Source of the DNA: Folioceros fuciformis
Taxonomy: Eukaryota > Anthocerotophyta > Anthocerotopsida > Anthocerotales
Length of the DNA: 39,756 nt
Assembly: GCA_049999805.1 (NCBI GenBank)
Contig: JBNGIO010006079.1
Coordinates: 80,447-120,202, forward strand
Reading direction: 5' to 3'
Below, piece after piece: positions 12,021 to 20,676 of this stretch (positions within the stretch are counted from its first letter, which is position 1; each line of letters opens with the position of its first letter). The notes under the pieces are model-generated. The model was not told the DNA's origin. It was given only the letters and a program-made list of their open reading frames with translations, and did no database searches. A program made the translations under genes and the position numbers.

Positions 12021-12445
12021 ATGGCCATGTTCTGGCGGATTGCTTTTATCGCCATGCTGGTGTTCGTCGTGGCTGCTACATTTGCTGCGGCGCAGGGGGC
12101 TAATCCCCCTGCGCCCGCTCCGGCTAACGATGGTACGATCCCTACTCCTTGTGTGGTCGGTCTGCTGGTGTGAGGCTTCGGTTTTCATCTATCGGTCGGC
12201 TGGATTGTTTTGTCCTTTGTGTTCCTCTCTTGTCGTAGACTCCACCGTCGTTCTCGCTGTTTCATGCACCGGCTTAAGATTTTGGGCTACTGTCGCTTCG
12301 GCTTCCCTTTGCTGACTGAGGCCCGGGTTTGCTCTCAGGAACTGCCCTCGGACAGGGCTTTGGCATGGTCGCCATGCTGGCAGCCTTTGTAGCCGTTTTC
12401 CTCGTTCAGCCGCTTGGCGCTCACTCTTTCGGGTTCCTTCAGTAG
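12021..12445 (+). CDS. GPI-anchored arabinogalactan peptide
   Basis: Two exons, 12021-12132 and 12339-12445, give 72 residues. An N-terminal signal peptide (MAMFWRIAFIAMLVFVVAA then TFAAAQ) is followed by a very short mature core, GANPPAPAPANDG, with Ala-Pro repeats that are sites of proline hydroxylation and type II arabinogalactan attachment in this family. A C-terminal hydrophobic segment (GMVAMLAAFVAVFLV) follows as the GPI-attachment signal; the likely omega site is the Asn/Asp before Gly. The intron (206 bases, phase 1, donor GTACGA) falls exactly between the AP core and the GPI signal, in the codon of the Gly of DG, the position I know from Arabidopsis AG peptides. The product would be a plasma-membrane or wall glycopeptide. 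Odd point: about 13 residues (QPLGAHSFGFLQ) follow the hydrophobic segment, longer than usual. The first ATG is chosen because the signal peptide starts there. Confidence 0.85.
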
Positions 12446-12706
12446 AGGAGGCTGGAGTCTTAGATCGTCCGGCGCCAATGAGGAAAAGGCGCTCTGTTGT
12501 TATTTGTGCTTCAGGTCACTAATTTGAGAGCCATCCAGCAGCAGACTGCGTCTGTAGACCTGGTGGTTGATGCTCAGTTTTCCTCCATTTATTCTTTTTG
12601 TGACACTTCAGAGCTGTGGTGCTCTTATTCTTGTATACAGCTTTCAGCTTTGATATCTCTGGTTCGCGCTTTGTGGCTGTGTTGATAGTATGTATTACGG
12701 AGTATG

Positions 12707-12712
12707 AATAAA
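12707..12712 (+). terminator. Probable polyadenylation signal of AG-peptide gene
   Basis: A canonical AATAAA lies 262 bases after the stop codon in an increasingly T-rich context, followed by a T run. This is a normal 3' UTR length for a plant gene. Plant poly(A) signals are loose, so this is suggestive only. Confidence 0.5.
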
Positions 12713-13118
12713 ACTTTTTTGATGAAAATACTGTGTTATACTCTCACTTCCTCTGTACGTTTCTTGTCTCAATCTGATATTTTCAAGCTCGCCATGTTCG
12801 TGATTTCCGTCCACGTGGGTGTTCAATAATTGTCACTTATACAAAGTTTGGAGAGTGCTGAGGTTTTTGAAGATGTCAGCCAGTCACTCATCCTGTCAAA
12901 GATGGACAGGACTACAGGACTAGAGCATCGTACTTGTCAAGGAATCAGGAACGACAAGGGGTATAACGAAAGTAAGCTGATATTTTCTATTTTCGCTTCA
13001 ACGGCCTTTTAACGGTACAGCGAGGTAACAGTGTCCAGACGGAAGTGAGGTGAACTTCAAATTGAGATCTGATCCCATCCGACAAAGGCCGTGACGGCAA
13101 AAGCTTTGTACTATTTCG

Positions 13119-13203
13119 ATTGTAAAGGTTTTCTCTAGAAAGCTCCCCATTCGAAACCTCCTTTATTCCTTGCAGGAGATTCTTTTTTTTAAACCTTTAC
13201 AAT
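13119..13203. repeat. Perfect 13-bp inverted repeat
   Basis: ATTGTAAAGGTTT at 13119-13131 is exactly the reverse complement of AAACCTTTACAAT at 13191-13203, separated by 59 bases. It could form a hairpin or mark a tiny MITE-like element. I see no convincing target-site duplication outside the arms. Confidence 0.75.
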
Positions 13204-13559
13204 ATGAGAACAAATAGTCTTCATTTTAATTAACCAAAAACAATTCAAAATAAAAAAATATCCTTCACGAGATTATAAGGAGAAAAAACTCTTAAAACAT
13301 GAAGTTTGCACAAAAGTACAAAACAGGGCAGTGACCTGTTCAACATGTTTACCTTACTATAAATACTTTAAATTTAAAAATCTCTTTACCCTCTTCTATA
13401 CATACATTGATTTTTGTTATATTGGATATTTGAATATGTATATATATTTATATTTATAATATGTATATATATGATCTTTATGAATAAAAAATAGAAATAA
13501 TATCCTATAATTTTTAAAATTAATAGAAATTTTAGAAAGAAAAGAAAGAAGAAAATATG

Positions 13560-13586
13560 ATATATATATATATATATATATATATT
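13560..13586. repeat. (TA)n microsatellite
   Basis: An uninterrupted alternating A/T run of about 27 bases inside the AT-rich island. Confidence 0.95.
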
Positions 13587-13912
13587 TACTTGAGACCTCT
13601 TAATTAGAATTAAAACTATTATGATAATTTACACTGCTCATAGTCCATTATTCAACTTCTTTGCCTTTTATGTGTATTAAGATTGTTTGAAAATGGCAAA
13701 ATTTATTAGTAGGGACCAAGCTTATCATTTATTTAATTCAAATATCATGGTTTGACATGGAGTTTAATCTATGTCTAATTCGGTGTGACTCACTTTCATG
13801 TGTGGGAAAGGAATGTGTGGATTCTTTGAATTTAGCTTGACATGGGTTTGTCATGTTGTTGGGTGCTCTCACATTTCAAAACTTGAACCATGGTTGTTTC
13901 TATCACTGGAAA

Positions 13913-13948
13913 GCTTAGATCTCGATGAAGGCTTAGATCTCGATGAAG
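13913..13948. repeat. 18-bp direct tandem repeat, two copies
   Basis: GCTTAGATCTCGATGAAG is present twice in perfect tandem. The unit is a multiple of three and sits in a small open frame, but nothing else supports a gene there. Confidence 0.9.
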
Positions 13949-14326
13949 GCCAGAAAATGACAAGACGAGAGCAGGAGAATGAAGTGCAGTAAGACAAGAA
14001 GGACTTGTAGCCCCGGTTTACGTACCGTGTTCTTTACTCTAATGGGCACGGCCGTCCAGTTCGCATTACCTAAAGCACAAACCGACGAGATTTAATGTTC
14101 ACGAGAGAATAAATACTCACTCACGTTCCAGTGCGTCACCTTCTAACCCGAAAAACAATGAGAAACTCTTTGGCCGTTAGCATCAACCCGCACTACCAAA
14201 CACGATGGGTACAAGCAGAAAGCAGGAATGTGCTGGCTTGGACAGGCATGAGACAAAAGAACATAAATCGACAGGATGGTCCAATCTCGGACTGGCTATC
14301 AATAGAAAACTTGCAGGCTGGCACTG

Positions 14327-16476
14327 CTAGGTAGTATGTTGTCGTTCGGGGACAAGGATTCGGGACGGCTCCAAACGTAAACTACCGTTTACCCTCTCAA
14401 ACAATGCTATGCAAATGACGAAAATGACGACCCAACCTAGCATACAGGTTCCAACCACACCGTAGAAGTAGCTATCGGGCGTGTCCGGCTCGAAAATTTT
14501 GAGCTCAAAATTCATCCCAAACACCCCTGTTACGGCAAACAAGACGCTGAATGGAAGGAGTCCCGTGGTCAGCCGCACTCGGGTCTCCAGGAGCCAGTTC
14601 TGTCTATCATCTAGTAAGATCCGCATGAAGTTTTTCGTATCAGACACTGTCTCTGAAAGCTGCGGAGACAAACCGGTGGAGTTACTATCAAATACTCAGT
14701 AAACGGTTATGCTGCATACAAGAGCACAGAACGTACATCCCAGACTGTCATGAGGTAGATGGAGTTGCGCACTCACACTTTGCAGCCTGTTGAGAGTACA
14801 GTAAACTTGCCGGAGGTAACACTCTAGAAGCATTTCAAGCTGCTCCACGTTCCGAATCCTCCACCCACTGATCCTGCGGCACCATCAAATATACACTGGT
14901 ATCATGCACGGTTTACTGTTGTGCCACGTGCCCACGTCTACTCAGTCCGATGTGCAACTGGACAGCACATGGATACTAAATATGAGGAACAGGCTGTCCT
15001 TGGGGAACGGGAACCCTCACCTGCGTACTCCTCCGTCCCCGGCAAGATCGCCTTCCTCGGTACTCTTGAGAGAGCAGTGAAACTCTGACAAAGAAGGGCT
15101 GCCAGAATCCTCCGTGAGCTTTTCATTGAGATACATCTGCTCCATGTCCTCATCATCGTTCAGTAGCCTTTCAATTTGACACTGAACCTGCATCCGCCCA
15201 TCTGGCATATTATACTGGCGATAAACTAGATATGTGAGGCAAGACATCAAAGAGAAGAGACTGCTATCCCCACCCCCGTAGTCAATTACCTGCTGAACAC
15301 GCGCTGAAACTCCGGAAATGGTCACCTTGATATGCAGTAAGCGTTTGAGAGTGTGTGTGTTCACATCATGGACGCTGGTGATTTTCTCCAAAAGTGGCTG
15401 AAGCTCATCCTCCAGTTTCCTAGCCTGAGGAGCCCAGCCACAAGACTGAGCACTTATCACATCCACAGAGCCGCACAGGAAATGAAAACGCGTCTACGTC
15501 ACATTTTTGTACCTACCCATCAAAACAAAACAGGACAGCAAAAATTCTATACTGCTCCTTCACACAGAAACGGGAAATGGAGAATGAACCTCGTAGTCCA
15601 AACGACGACACGTCGAGTCCAAGCAAACTTCCAAGGCTTGAAATGCAAACGGTTGCTTAACATAGTCTACTTCCTGCAACGGGCTAGCGTCACTTGTCCT
15701 ACTTCCAAGAAGCTGTTCTCTCCCAGCAAGCTGCAAATCAGGTGTAAGAAACTCTGGACTTCTGAAGTTCTCCAAGGCAAACTGCACTTCTCCCATCCAA
15801 ACTGCAAATCATACGTTGATCTCTTTTCACTTGCGAACATTGTCGGCGGCATAACTTCGCAGCAACTGAGCAAGGGAGACACTCAAGTCACATCGGAGCG
15901 TCCGTTAGCCTTACCCTCGAGATCTAGTGATTCATCAGAACTTCTAGCAGAAGTCTAACCTGCTGAAAGGTTGCATCATCACAAGTTTGAAGCCGCCGTT
16001 GAAGCTCGGCAGCGAAGGACGCCACAGTGGGCTCTGTTACATTGCGAACCAGAATCTTGTTTGCTGTGATGCAAGCTCGGATGTGCTCCAAGAGAATCAC
16101 GATAGCTCGATCCCTGCCCAGAATGCCGGCCGAAATGGACAAGGGACGATCTAGCAGATGCAAATCTGTCCCCGACAAATCAGTCACTCGCATGATCTCA
16201 TGAGCTGTAACAACCTGCCAGCATCAGACCAGCTCGCGTCACTCTTTGCTCCGGCAGAGCTACTTGCAAGTGTCTGCTGCTGCAACAACAAAATATATTG
16301 CTCCTAACAGGGCAGAAATTCACCTGGGACCGGCCGTGGTCATCAATAAGCAACCACAAAGGATTACCGGAATCCTTCTTGAGAGGCCGCAGCACAGGGA
16401 TTCCTAGTATGGCCTCCTCCTCATCAGCCTTCCCATTGGACCAGTCATGCTCAACACTGCTTGAGGGCATCCCCAT
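14327..16476 (-). CDS. MRS2: MRS2/MGT (CorA-type) magnesium transporter
   Basis: Seven exons on the minus strand: 16476-16324, 16214-15960, 15730-15590, 15424-15290, 15187-15021, 14873-14777, 14659-14327; phases agree and give 426 residues, normal for plant MRS2. The family forms pentameric Mg2+ channels in plasma, vacuolar, mitochondrial or plastid membranes. Family blocks seen in order: WLLIDDHGRSQ near residue 45, ILGRDRAIVILLEHI, FAFQALEVCLDSTCRRLD, LNDDEDMEQMYL, and near the end GMN at 364-366 directly after the first membrane helix (LLPFSVLFAVTGVF), the diagnostic selectivity motif. A second helix (FYGVVGTCMLGWVVIFVICI) follows, then a short basic tail. The third exon's acceptor is the weakest call: a second in-frame CAG at 15771-15769 would extend the exon by 39 bases. 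No transit peptide is evident, arguing for a non-organellar member (inference). An in-frame TGA lies upstream of the chosen ATG. Confidence 0.92.
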
Positions 16477-16743
16477 CCACCCGTCGATCGATCGAAATGC
16501 GACTCAAACTGCTACTCTCACAGCCGTTTCCGAGGAAAGTTAGGGTAAGAGGTCGGTGTCCACGGAGACATACATGTCGAAAAGAGGGAACCCATCACAA
16601 CATCTCCCATAAAACGTGAGAGGTGGACCAGGAACAGTGAATCATACAACTACGTGATGCGTGTCAAGCACACCAATGAGTCACACCCACAAACCAAGCC
16701 CACAGCACCAGAAATTTTACAACAGGTGACGGTGCTACCCTAA

Positions 16744-17541
16744 CTAGGGTTCCTCGTCACTATCCATGCTCACGGCCTGCTCAAACTCAGAATCCATGAG
16801 AACACCATCTACAACGTGGATCACATTGGAACCTCTGAATATGTCCGATACCAGGCATGACAAGTTATTTGCTACGAGCCCACGTTTAGAGTCCGAGGTC
16901 ACATACACGATGTACCCAGAAATGGACTCCCACACTGTTTCCGTGCCAGAAGGCGTCGCCGCTGCGAGGATCCTGCTGGGAATGGCACTGAAAGCCAACA
17001 ACCTCGAAACGACTGCTCCCACTGCTTCCGATTTCGCATCATCTGCTGTGGTTAACACCCGTTCTTCTGTTGCAGCTAGTTCGGAAGCTTGCGCAGAGTC
17101 CCTCAAGCTCTTGCGGGAACCCTTCAAAGACACGGACTCCTGCTCTGCAACACCGTTGGTGGAGTTGAGTTCAGGGGGAGGGCGGCCATCCAAATCGGGA
17201 TCCAACGCCGCCTGAATAGTGTACTTAAGGATCTGGGAGAGCGATGCTTCCGAAGGAACGAAAACAGTAAAAGGCAGCTCTCGGTTTAGCATCTCCACCA
17301 TCATCGTCTGCCATTGTCCCAGCCCAAGAGAGCCATCGACAAGCTTACGGTGCACAACAGAGCTGCCACCCGTCACAAAGGGCCCGCCATCTTCGTAAGG
17401 CGAGACCCCGGACAGCAGCAGGAACGCCAGAGACCCTACGAGCAGCACCGCCAGCAACAAGGTCGCTCCCACGGGCGCCGTGGACAATATTCGGGACGCA
17501 TTCCGCTGCCTCCTCGCCTGTATCGTCGTACCGTGATACAT
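16744..17541 (-). CDS. Fasciclin (FAS1) domain membrane protein
   Basis: Intronless frame of 265 residues. A basic N-terminus (QARRQRNASR) is followed by one hydrophobic helix at about residues 26-46 (ATLLLAVLLVGSLAFLLL), so it is probably a type II membrane protein or has an uncleaved signal anchor. The rest is a single, rather divergent FAS1 module: the first box, LPFTVFVPSEASL, near residue 90, and the second, SNVIHVVDGVLM, near residue 243, are the two conserved FAS1 motifs; between them is a Ser/Ala-rich insertion of about 60 residues and the SRLLAFSAIPSRIL helix. One N-x-S/T site (NSTN) lies in the insertion. FAS1 domains mediate adhesion at the cell surface. It ends acidic (SMDSDEEP), with no GPI signal, unlike classical fasciclin-like AGPs. 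It lies 267 bases upstream of the MRS2 start, same strand. Confidence 0.8.
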   Translation of the reverse strand: MYHGTTIQARRQRNASRILSTAPVGATLLLAVLLVGSLAFLLLSGVSPYEDGGPFVTGGSSVVHRKLVDGSLGLGQWQTMMVEMLNRELPFTVFVPSEASLSQILKYTIQAALDPDLDGRPPPELNSTNGVAEQESVSLKGSRKSLRDSAQASELAATEERVLTTADDAKSEAVGAVVSRLLAFSAIPSRILAAATPSGTETVWESISGYIVYVTSDSKRGLVANNLSCLVSDIFRGSNVIHVVDGVLMDSEFEQAVSMDSDEEP

Positions 17542-17726
17542 GCCACCGCTGCATCAGACAACTACACTCCTTTGCAACATCCACCAGCTGCCAACTGCGC
17601 CCATCTCAGCTCCTATCCCTATACCCTAACCTCACCCCGCGCCACAGCTGCAAGTAAAACCTAAAACCGCGCCATGCTGCGTCGCCACGATCGCAAGCGC
17701 AGCTGATCAAGAGCAAGCTCGCAGCG

Positions 17727-18074
17727 TCATTTGCAGTAGCGATCAGCCTTCTTCTTCACCCGCTCGTCCAGCGCCGATTCGCGAGACGTCAGATTCTCCG
17801 GCAGTACGTACCCAAACCTCTTCGTCTCCACTGGAAACAGGTCTTCGTACTTCTTGCTCTTCTTGCCGTCGGGAGCATGCCCCGTGCCGGTGTCTACAAA
17901 GTCCACAACCTCCGGCGCTCCTGCACCAGCATTCTCTTCCACATCTCCCGCTGCATCGTGGACTTCCTTTTGTTTCCTCTTCGAGCTCTTCTTGCTGATC
18001 TTCTTAGCCGGTGCCAATCCACCCTTGAACATCAGCTTACCACCCCGCACCTTCTCATACGACCCCGAAGACAT
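17727..18074 (-). CDS. FAM32A: FAM32A-like nuclear protein
   Basis: Intronless, 115 residues. The N-terminus (YEKVRGGKLMFKGG) and the following Lys/Ser basic block (KKISKKSSKRKQK) match the FAM32A-like family, and the C-terminus, with YEDLFPVETKRFGY and the ending LDERVKKKADRYCK, fits the plant branch as I remember it. In animals FAM32A is a spliceosomal C-complex protein near the 3' splice site; the plant proteins are little studied, so a splicing role is inference. Length is typical. The basic block should act as a nuclear localisation signal. The gene starts 658 bases from the divergent EIF1AD-like gene and ends 185 bases before the start of the FAS1 gene, same strand. Confidence 0.8.
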   Translation of the reverse strand: MSSGSYEKVRGGKLMFKGGLAPAKKISKKSSKRKQKEVHDAAGDVEENAGAGAPEVVDFVDTGTGHAPDGKKSKKYEDLFPVETKRFGYVLPENLTSRESALDERVKKKADRYCK

Positions 18075-18131
18075 TGCGCAGGCCTTCCTATGTCCAGTGC
18101 AAATCTTCTCCTCTTGTAATTAGAAGGCTCC

Positions 18132-18204
18132 AAGCTGAAAACGAAGATCCTTAGCTTGTCTTGCAATTCAAAGCACCCAAAGCTGAAAACGATGATCCAT
18201 AGCT
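18132..18204. repeat. 25-bp imperfect direct repeat in promoter
   Basis: AAGCTGAAAACGAAGATCC plus TTAGCT at 18132-18156 recurs with two mismatches at 18180-18204, 48 bases apart, just upstream of the FAM32A-like start codon. It may be duplicated 5' UTR or promoter sequence. Confidence 0.8.
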
Positions 18205-18327
18205 CGGAAAGACAGCAGGGGAGTGATCCACCAGTGATATCCTTGGCTTATCTAGCCTACCGTGTCGTCCTCTAGTTTGGCTCTTAGCCGCTTCCGAGCC
18301 TAGAGTTCCACCGAAACTTCTCTCACG

Positions 18328-18376
18328 ATTAGGGTTTCGGCTGATTTCGAGTAGACTGTCTGTCACAATTAGGGTT
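18328..18376. promoter_or_regulatory. Two telo-box-like motifs in a divergent promoter
   Basis: ATTAGGGTTT at 18328-18337 and ATTAGGGTT at 18368-18376 match the plant telo-box (AAACCCTA on the other strand), an element known to be enriched in promoters of ribosomal and translation genes. They lie between the FAM32A-like and EIF1AD-like genes and could serve either. Confidence 0.55.
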
Positions 18377-18572
18377 GAGCTACTGTCCAGACGCGCGAAC
18401 GATGAAGATGTGTGCTGCAATTGAGCTTGAGAGGAGGGAAGGCGAGGAGTTGCAAGGGGAGGTCACAGCCACGGCGCGACGATTTGCCGTGCTTTTGGAA
18501 AGTCCTTGCTTTCGGAAATGGAATATCAGCTTCCTTCCTTGGCGTTCGGACACGAAATTAGTATGTAATCTC

Positions 18573-18580
18573 TATATAAG
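18573..18580 (+). promoter_or_regulatory. TATA box of EIF1AD-like gene
   Basis: TATATAAG lies 153 bases before the ATG at 18733, a suitable distance for a TATA box with a 5' UTR of about 120 bases. Position and consensus only. Confidence 0.5.
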
Positions 18581-18732
18581 GAGTGGAAGGAAACATAAGT
18601 TTATTAGCAAGAGGTGAATAAGCAAAAGGAGGGACACACTACCAAGAGGTGGATAAGGAATAGGAAGGACAAAATCACTAAGGCCGTGTCGAGGCAAAAT
18701 CGAAACATTTTAGTGTATCGAGGTCTGTGGAG

Positions 18733-19239
18733 ATGGGGAGAGGAAGGAAGATCATGAAGCAGGAGGTGCTGCTGGGAGGTATGCAGCCTGGAGAGGGGCA
18801 GAAGGTGATGCGGGTGCTGGCGCTGCGGGGATCCAACGTGATCGAGGTGGAGGATAGCCAGGGCCGGGCCACATTGTGCAAGTTGCCGTCCAAGATGATC
18901 AAAGTGCTATGGGTGAAGAGAGGCACGTTTGTGATCGTGGACGAGGGAGACCGGGATGTGCTGGAGGCTAAGGGCTCCAAAGTGACGGGCACCGTGGCGC
19001 AGGTGCTGTACGAGGAGCACCGGCGGGACCTGGAGAAGATGGATTGGTGGCCAGTGGAGTTTAGGTCAAGTGTGCCGAAGCAGGAACATCCGCAAGCGGC
19101 GGCAGCGCGTGCCCCGGCCGTCTCGGATGAGGATGAAGACGACGACGACGACGGATTGCCTCCCTTGGAAATGAACAGCAACAGAGTGGAGCCTGTCGGG
19201 GACTATGTGGAGTCGGATAGTGATGAAGGAGAGGAATAG
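18733..19239 (+). CDS. EIF1AD: EIF1AD-like S1/IF1-type RNA-binding protein
   Basis: Intronless, 168 residues. It aligns throughout with the EIF1AD family (eIF1A-domain protein, OBELIX): a basic N-terminus (GRGRKIMKQEVL), an OB fold of the S1/IF1 type at about residues 20-100 with the blocks VMRVLALRGSNVIEVED, LPSKMIKVLWVKRGTFVIVD and VAQVLYEEHRRDLEK, then WWPVEF and an acidic tail with a run of Asp (DEDEDDDDDG) and the ending ESDSDEGEE. In animals the protein is nuclear and linked to stress response and pre-40S assembly; the plant role is inferred. The GTG at 18727 also lies in frame, but the ATG at 18733 starts the family. Telo-box motifs upstream fit a translation-linked gene. Confidence 0.9.
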   Translation: MGRGRKIMKQEVLLGGMQPGEGQKVMRVLALRGSNVIEVEDSQGRATLCKLPSKMIKVLWVKRGTFVIVDEGDRDVLEAKGSKVTGTVAQVLYEEHRRDLEKMDWWPVEFRSSVPKQEHPQAAAARAPAVSDEDEDDDDDGLPPLEMNSNRVEPVGDYVESDSDEGEE

Positions 19240-20676
19240 ACCTCTAGGACATTCCTTGACATGGCCAGCAATGCAGCTGGTCTAGACGGAAGAGGAGTGC
19301 CCGCAGGCTGCAGCAAACCGAATCCGAACCAGGTCCATGCCGACGGATTTGTTGGTGGACATGACCATACTGATTGCAGCTCGTCTTAGTCCTGCTGTTG
19401 GAGCAATGGAGGTTCAGGTGGATCTGATCGGTGCAAAGCTAAGGCCTCTGTGTAGCTGAGAACACAAAGCAACTTCTCAGACTGCTTCCAAGAACGGAAT
19501 GGTGAAGCCATCAGATCAGAGAACCTCGGTGAAGGATGTGCGTGTTTCTGGTTGTAGAGATGATGTGCAGGATTAGGGTCAGACCCGGCGTATTTTGGGA
19601 GCCAAGAGTCCAGATGTAGAGGGCAAGCTTCCCAGGCTACAGGTGTCCGGCCTTTTGCCCTCGCTGACAACACAGGTTGCTCAATGGCACCATCAATGGG
19701 CTCACCATCAATGCTTGCATAAGCTTTGCAGACTGGTCTCCAGCTCGGAAGTTCATGTTGACCATGTGCCAGCTTTTCCCTGGCGATGTTTTCATATTGA
19801 GGTAGAATACTTATTCATGTTTCTGCAAGCGCAAAGTCGATGCCAGGTGCATCTCGGCCGTGATGGCACAGAGTGCCACCTTTGCGCGCTTGTATGTGGA
19901 ATTTACTGTTGTCCGCTCTGTGGGAAACCATTAAAACGCGTTTCCTTAGTGAATTGTTAACTTTTATATGCGTATTATGAAATTCGATTTACGTTCATAC
20001 AGACCTACGATGTGTATACATGCCACGAACTTTACACGTTTCAATAGAGCGTTTGAACTGGACTCCCGGGTTCGTTGGTTGAAATGGCGCGACTGACAAT
20101 ACTACATACAGTGTGCGCACCACCCGAGTTGGCGCCCCCGCCGTGCCTCGCGTTTTTGAATGCACACAGGCCCACCTCAGATCGGAGGTTCTCTGTGCTC
20201 GCGGAGCCCAAACATTTTTCAAGGCTAGGTTGCGCGCTCCAGGCGCCTCAGGTTTGATTCCCTGCCTGTCCTTCTCGGCGGCTTCCAAATGTTCCTTGTC
20301 GCTCATTCTAGTGCGATGTTCTCTCCTTGAGCTCAGCCCTGATATGCATGGCGGAGACGTGAGAGTCGATTTCCGGCTTCTCGTGCATGCGGCATTCTGC
20401 TGATTGATCGTTATTTGCTGAAGGATGGAGATTGCTGCTTGCCTTCACTGATCAGTCTGACACCCGTGACGAGGGCACGGAAATCTGAAATCGTGTATGG
20501 CAGTTTAGAAATTTGGTATAGGCAGATCCAGCTGGTGAGGGCAGGAGTGCGCGTGCGGGTTGCGGATCGGGATTGTGGAAGGAAATAAGGGGCCGGGAAC
20601 GGGACCGGGAAGGGGCCAGGGGTGGAGAGGAGTGTGGAGCATGGTTGAAGTGTAGAGTGTCTCCTCTTGAGACAGA
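19240..20676. other. Intergenic region
   Basis: 3' UTR of the EIF1AD-like gene followed by about a kilobase without a supported gene. The reading frames present are short and unlike known families. The last 300 bases (20380-20676) are probably promoter or 5' UTR of the next gene, with a purine-rich stretch at 20570-20640. Confidence 0.45.

Larger units (their letters stand above)
12713..14326. other. Gene-free region with AT-rich island
   Basis: No gene supported. About 13130-13780 is distinctly AT-rich compared with the rest of the window (A/T homopolymers, ATATAT runs), and normal composition resumes by about 13900. The island begins next to a perfect 13-base inverted repeat (13119-13203) and holds a TA microsatellite. 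It may be a decayed insertion or a matrix-attachment-like segment; I could not match it to an organelle sequence or a transposon family. Confidence 0.5.

Noticed and set aside
11568-12188. Minus-strand open frame of 206 codons
   Set aside because: It is antisense to the C/T-rich leader and first exon of the AG-peptide gene; its Arg/Glu/Ala content is a product of the skewed composition.
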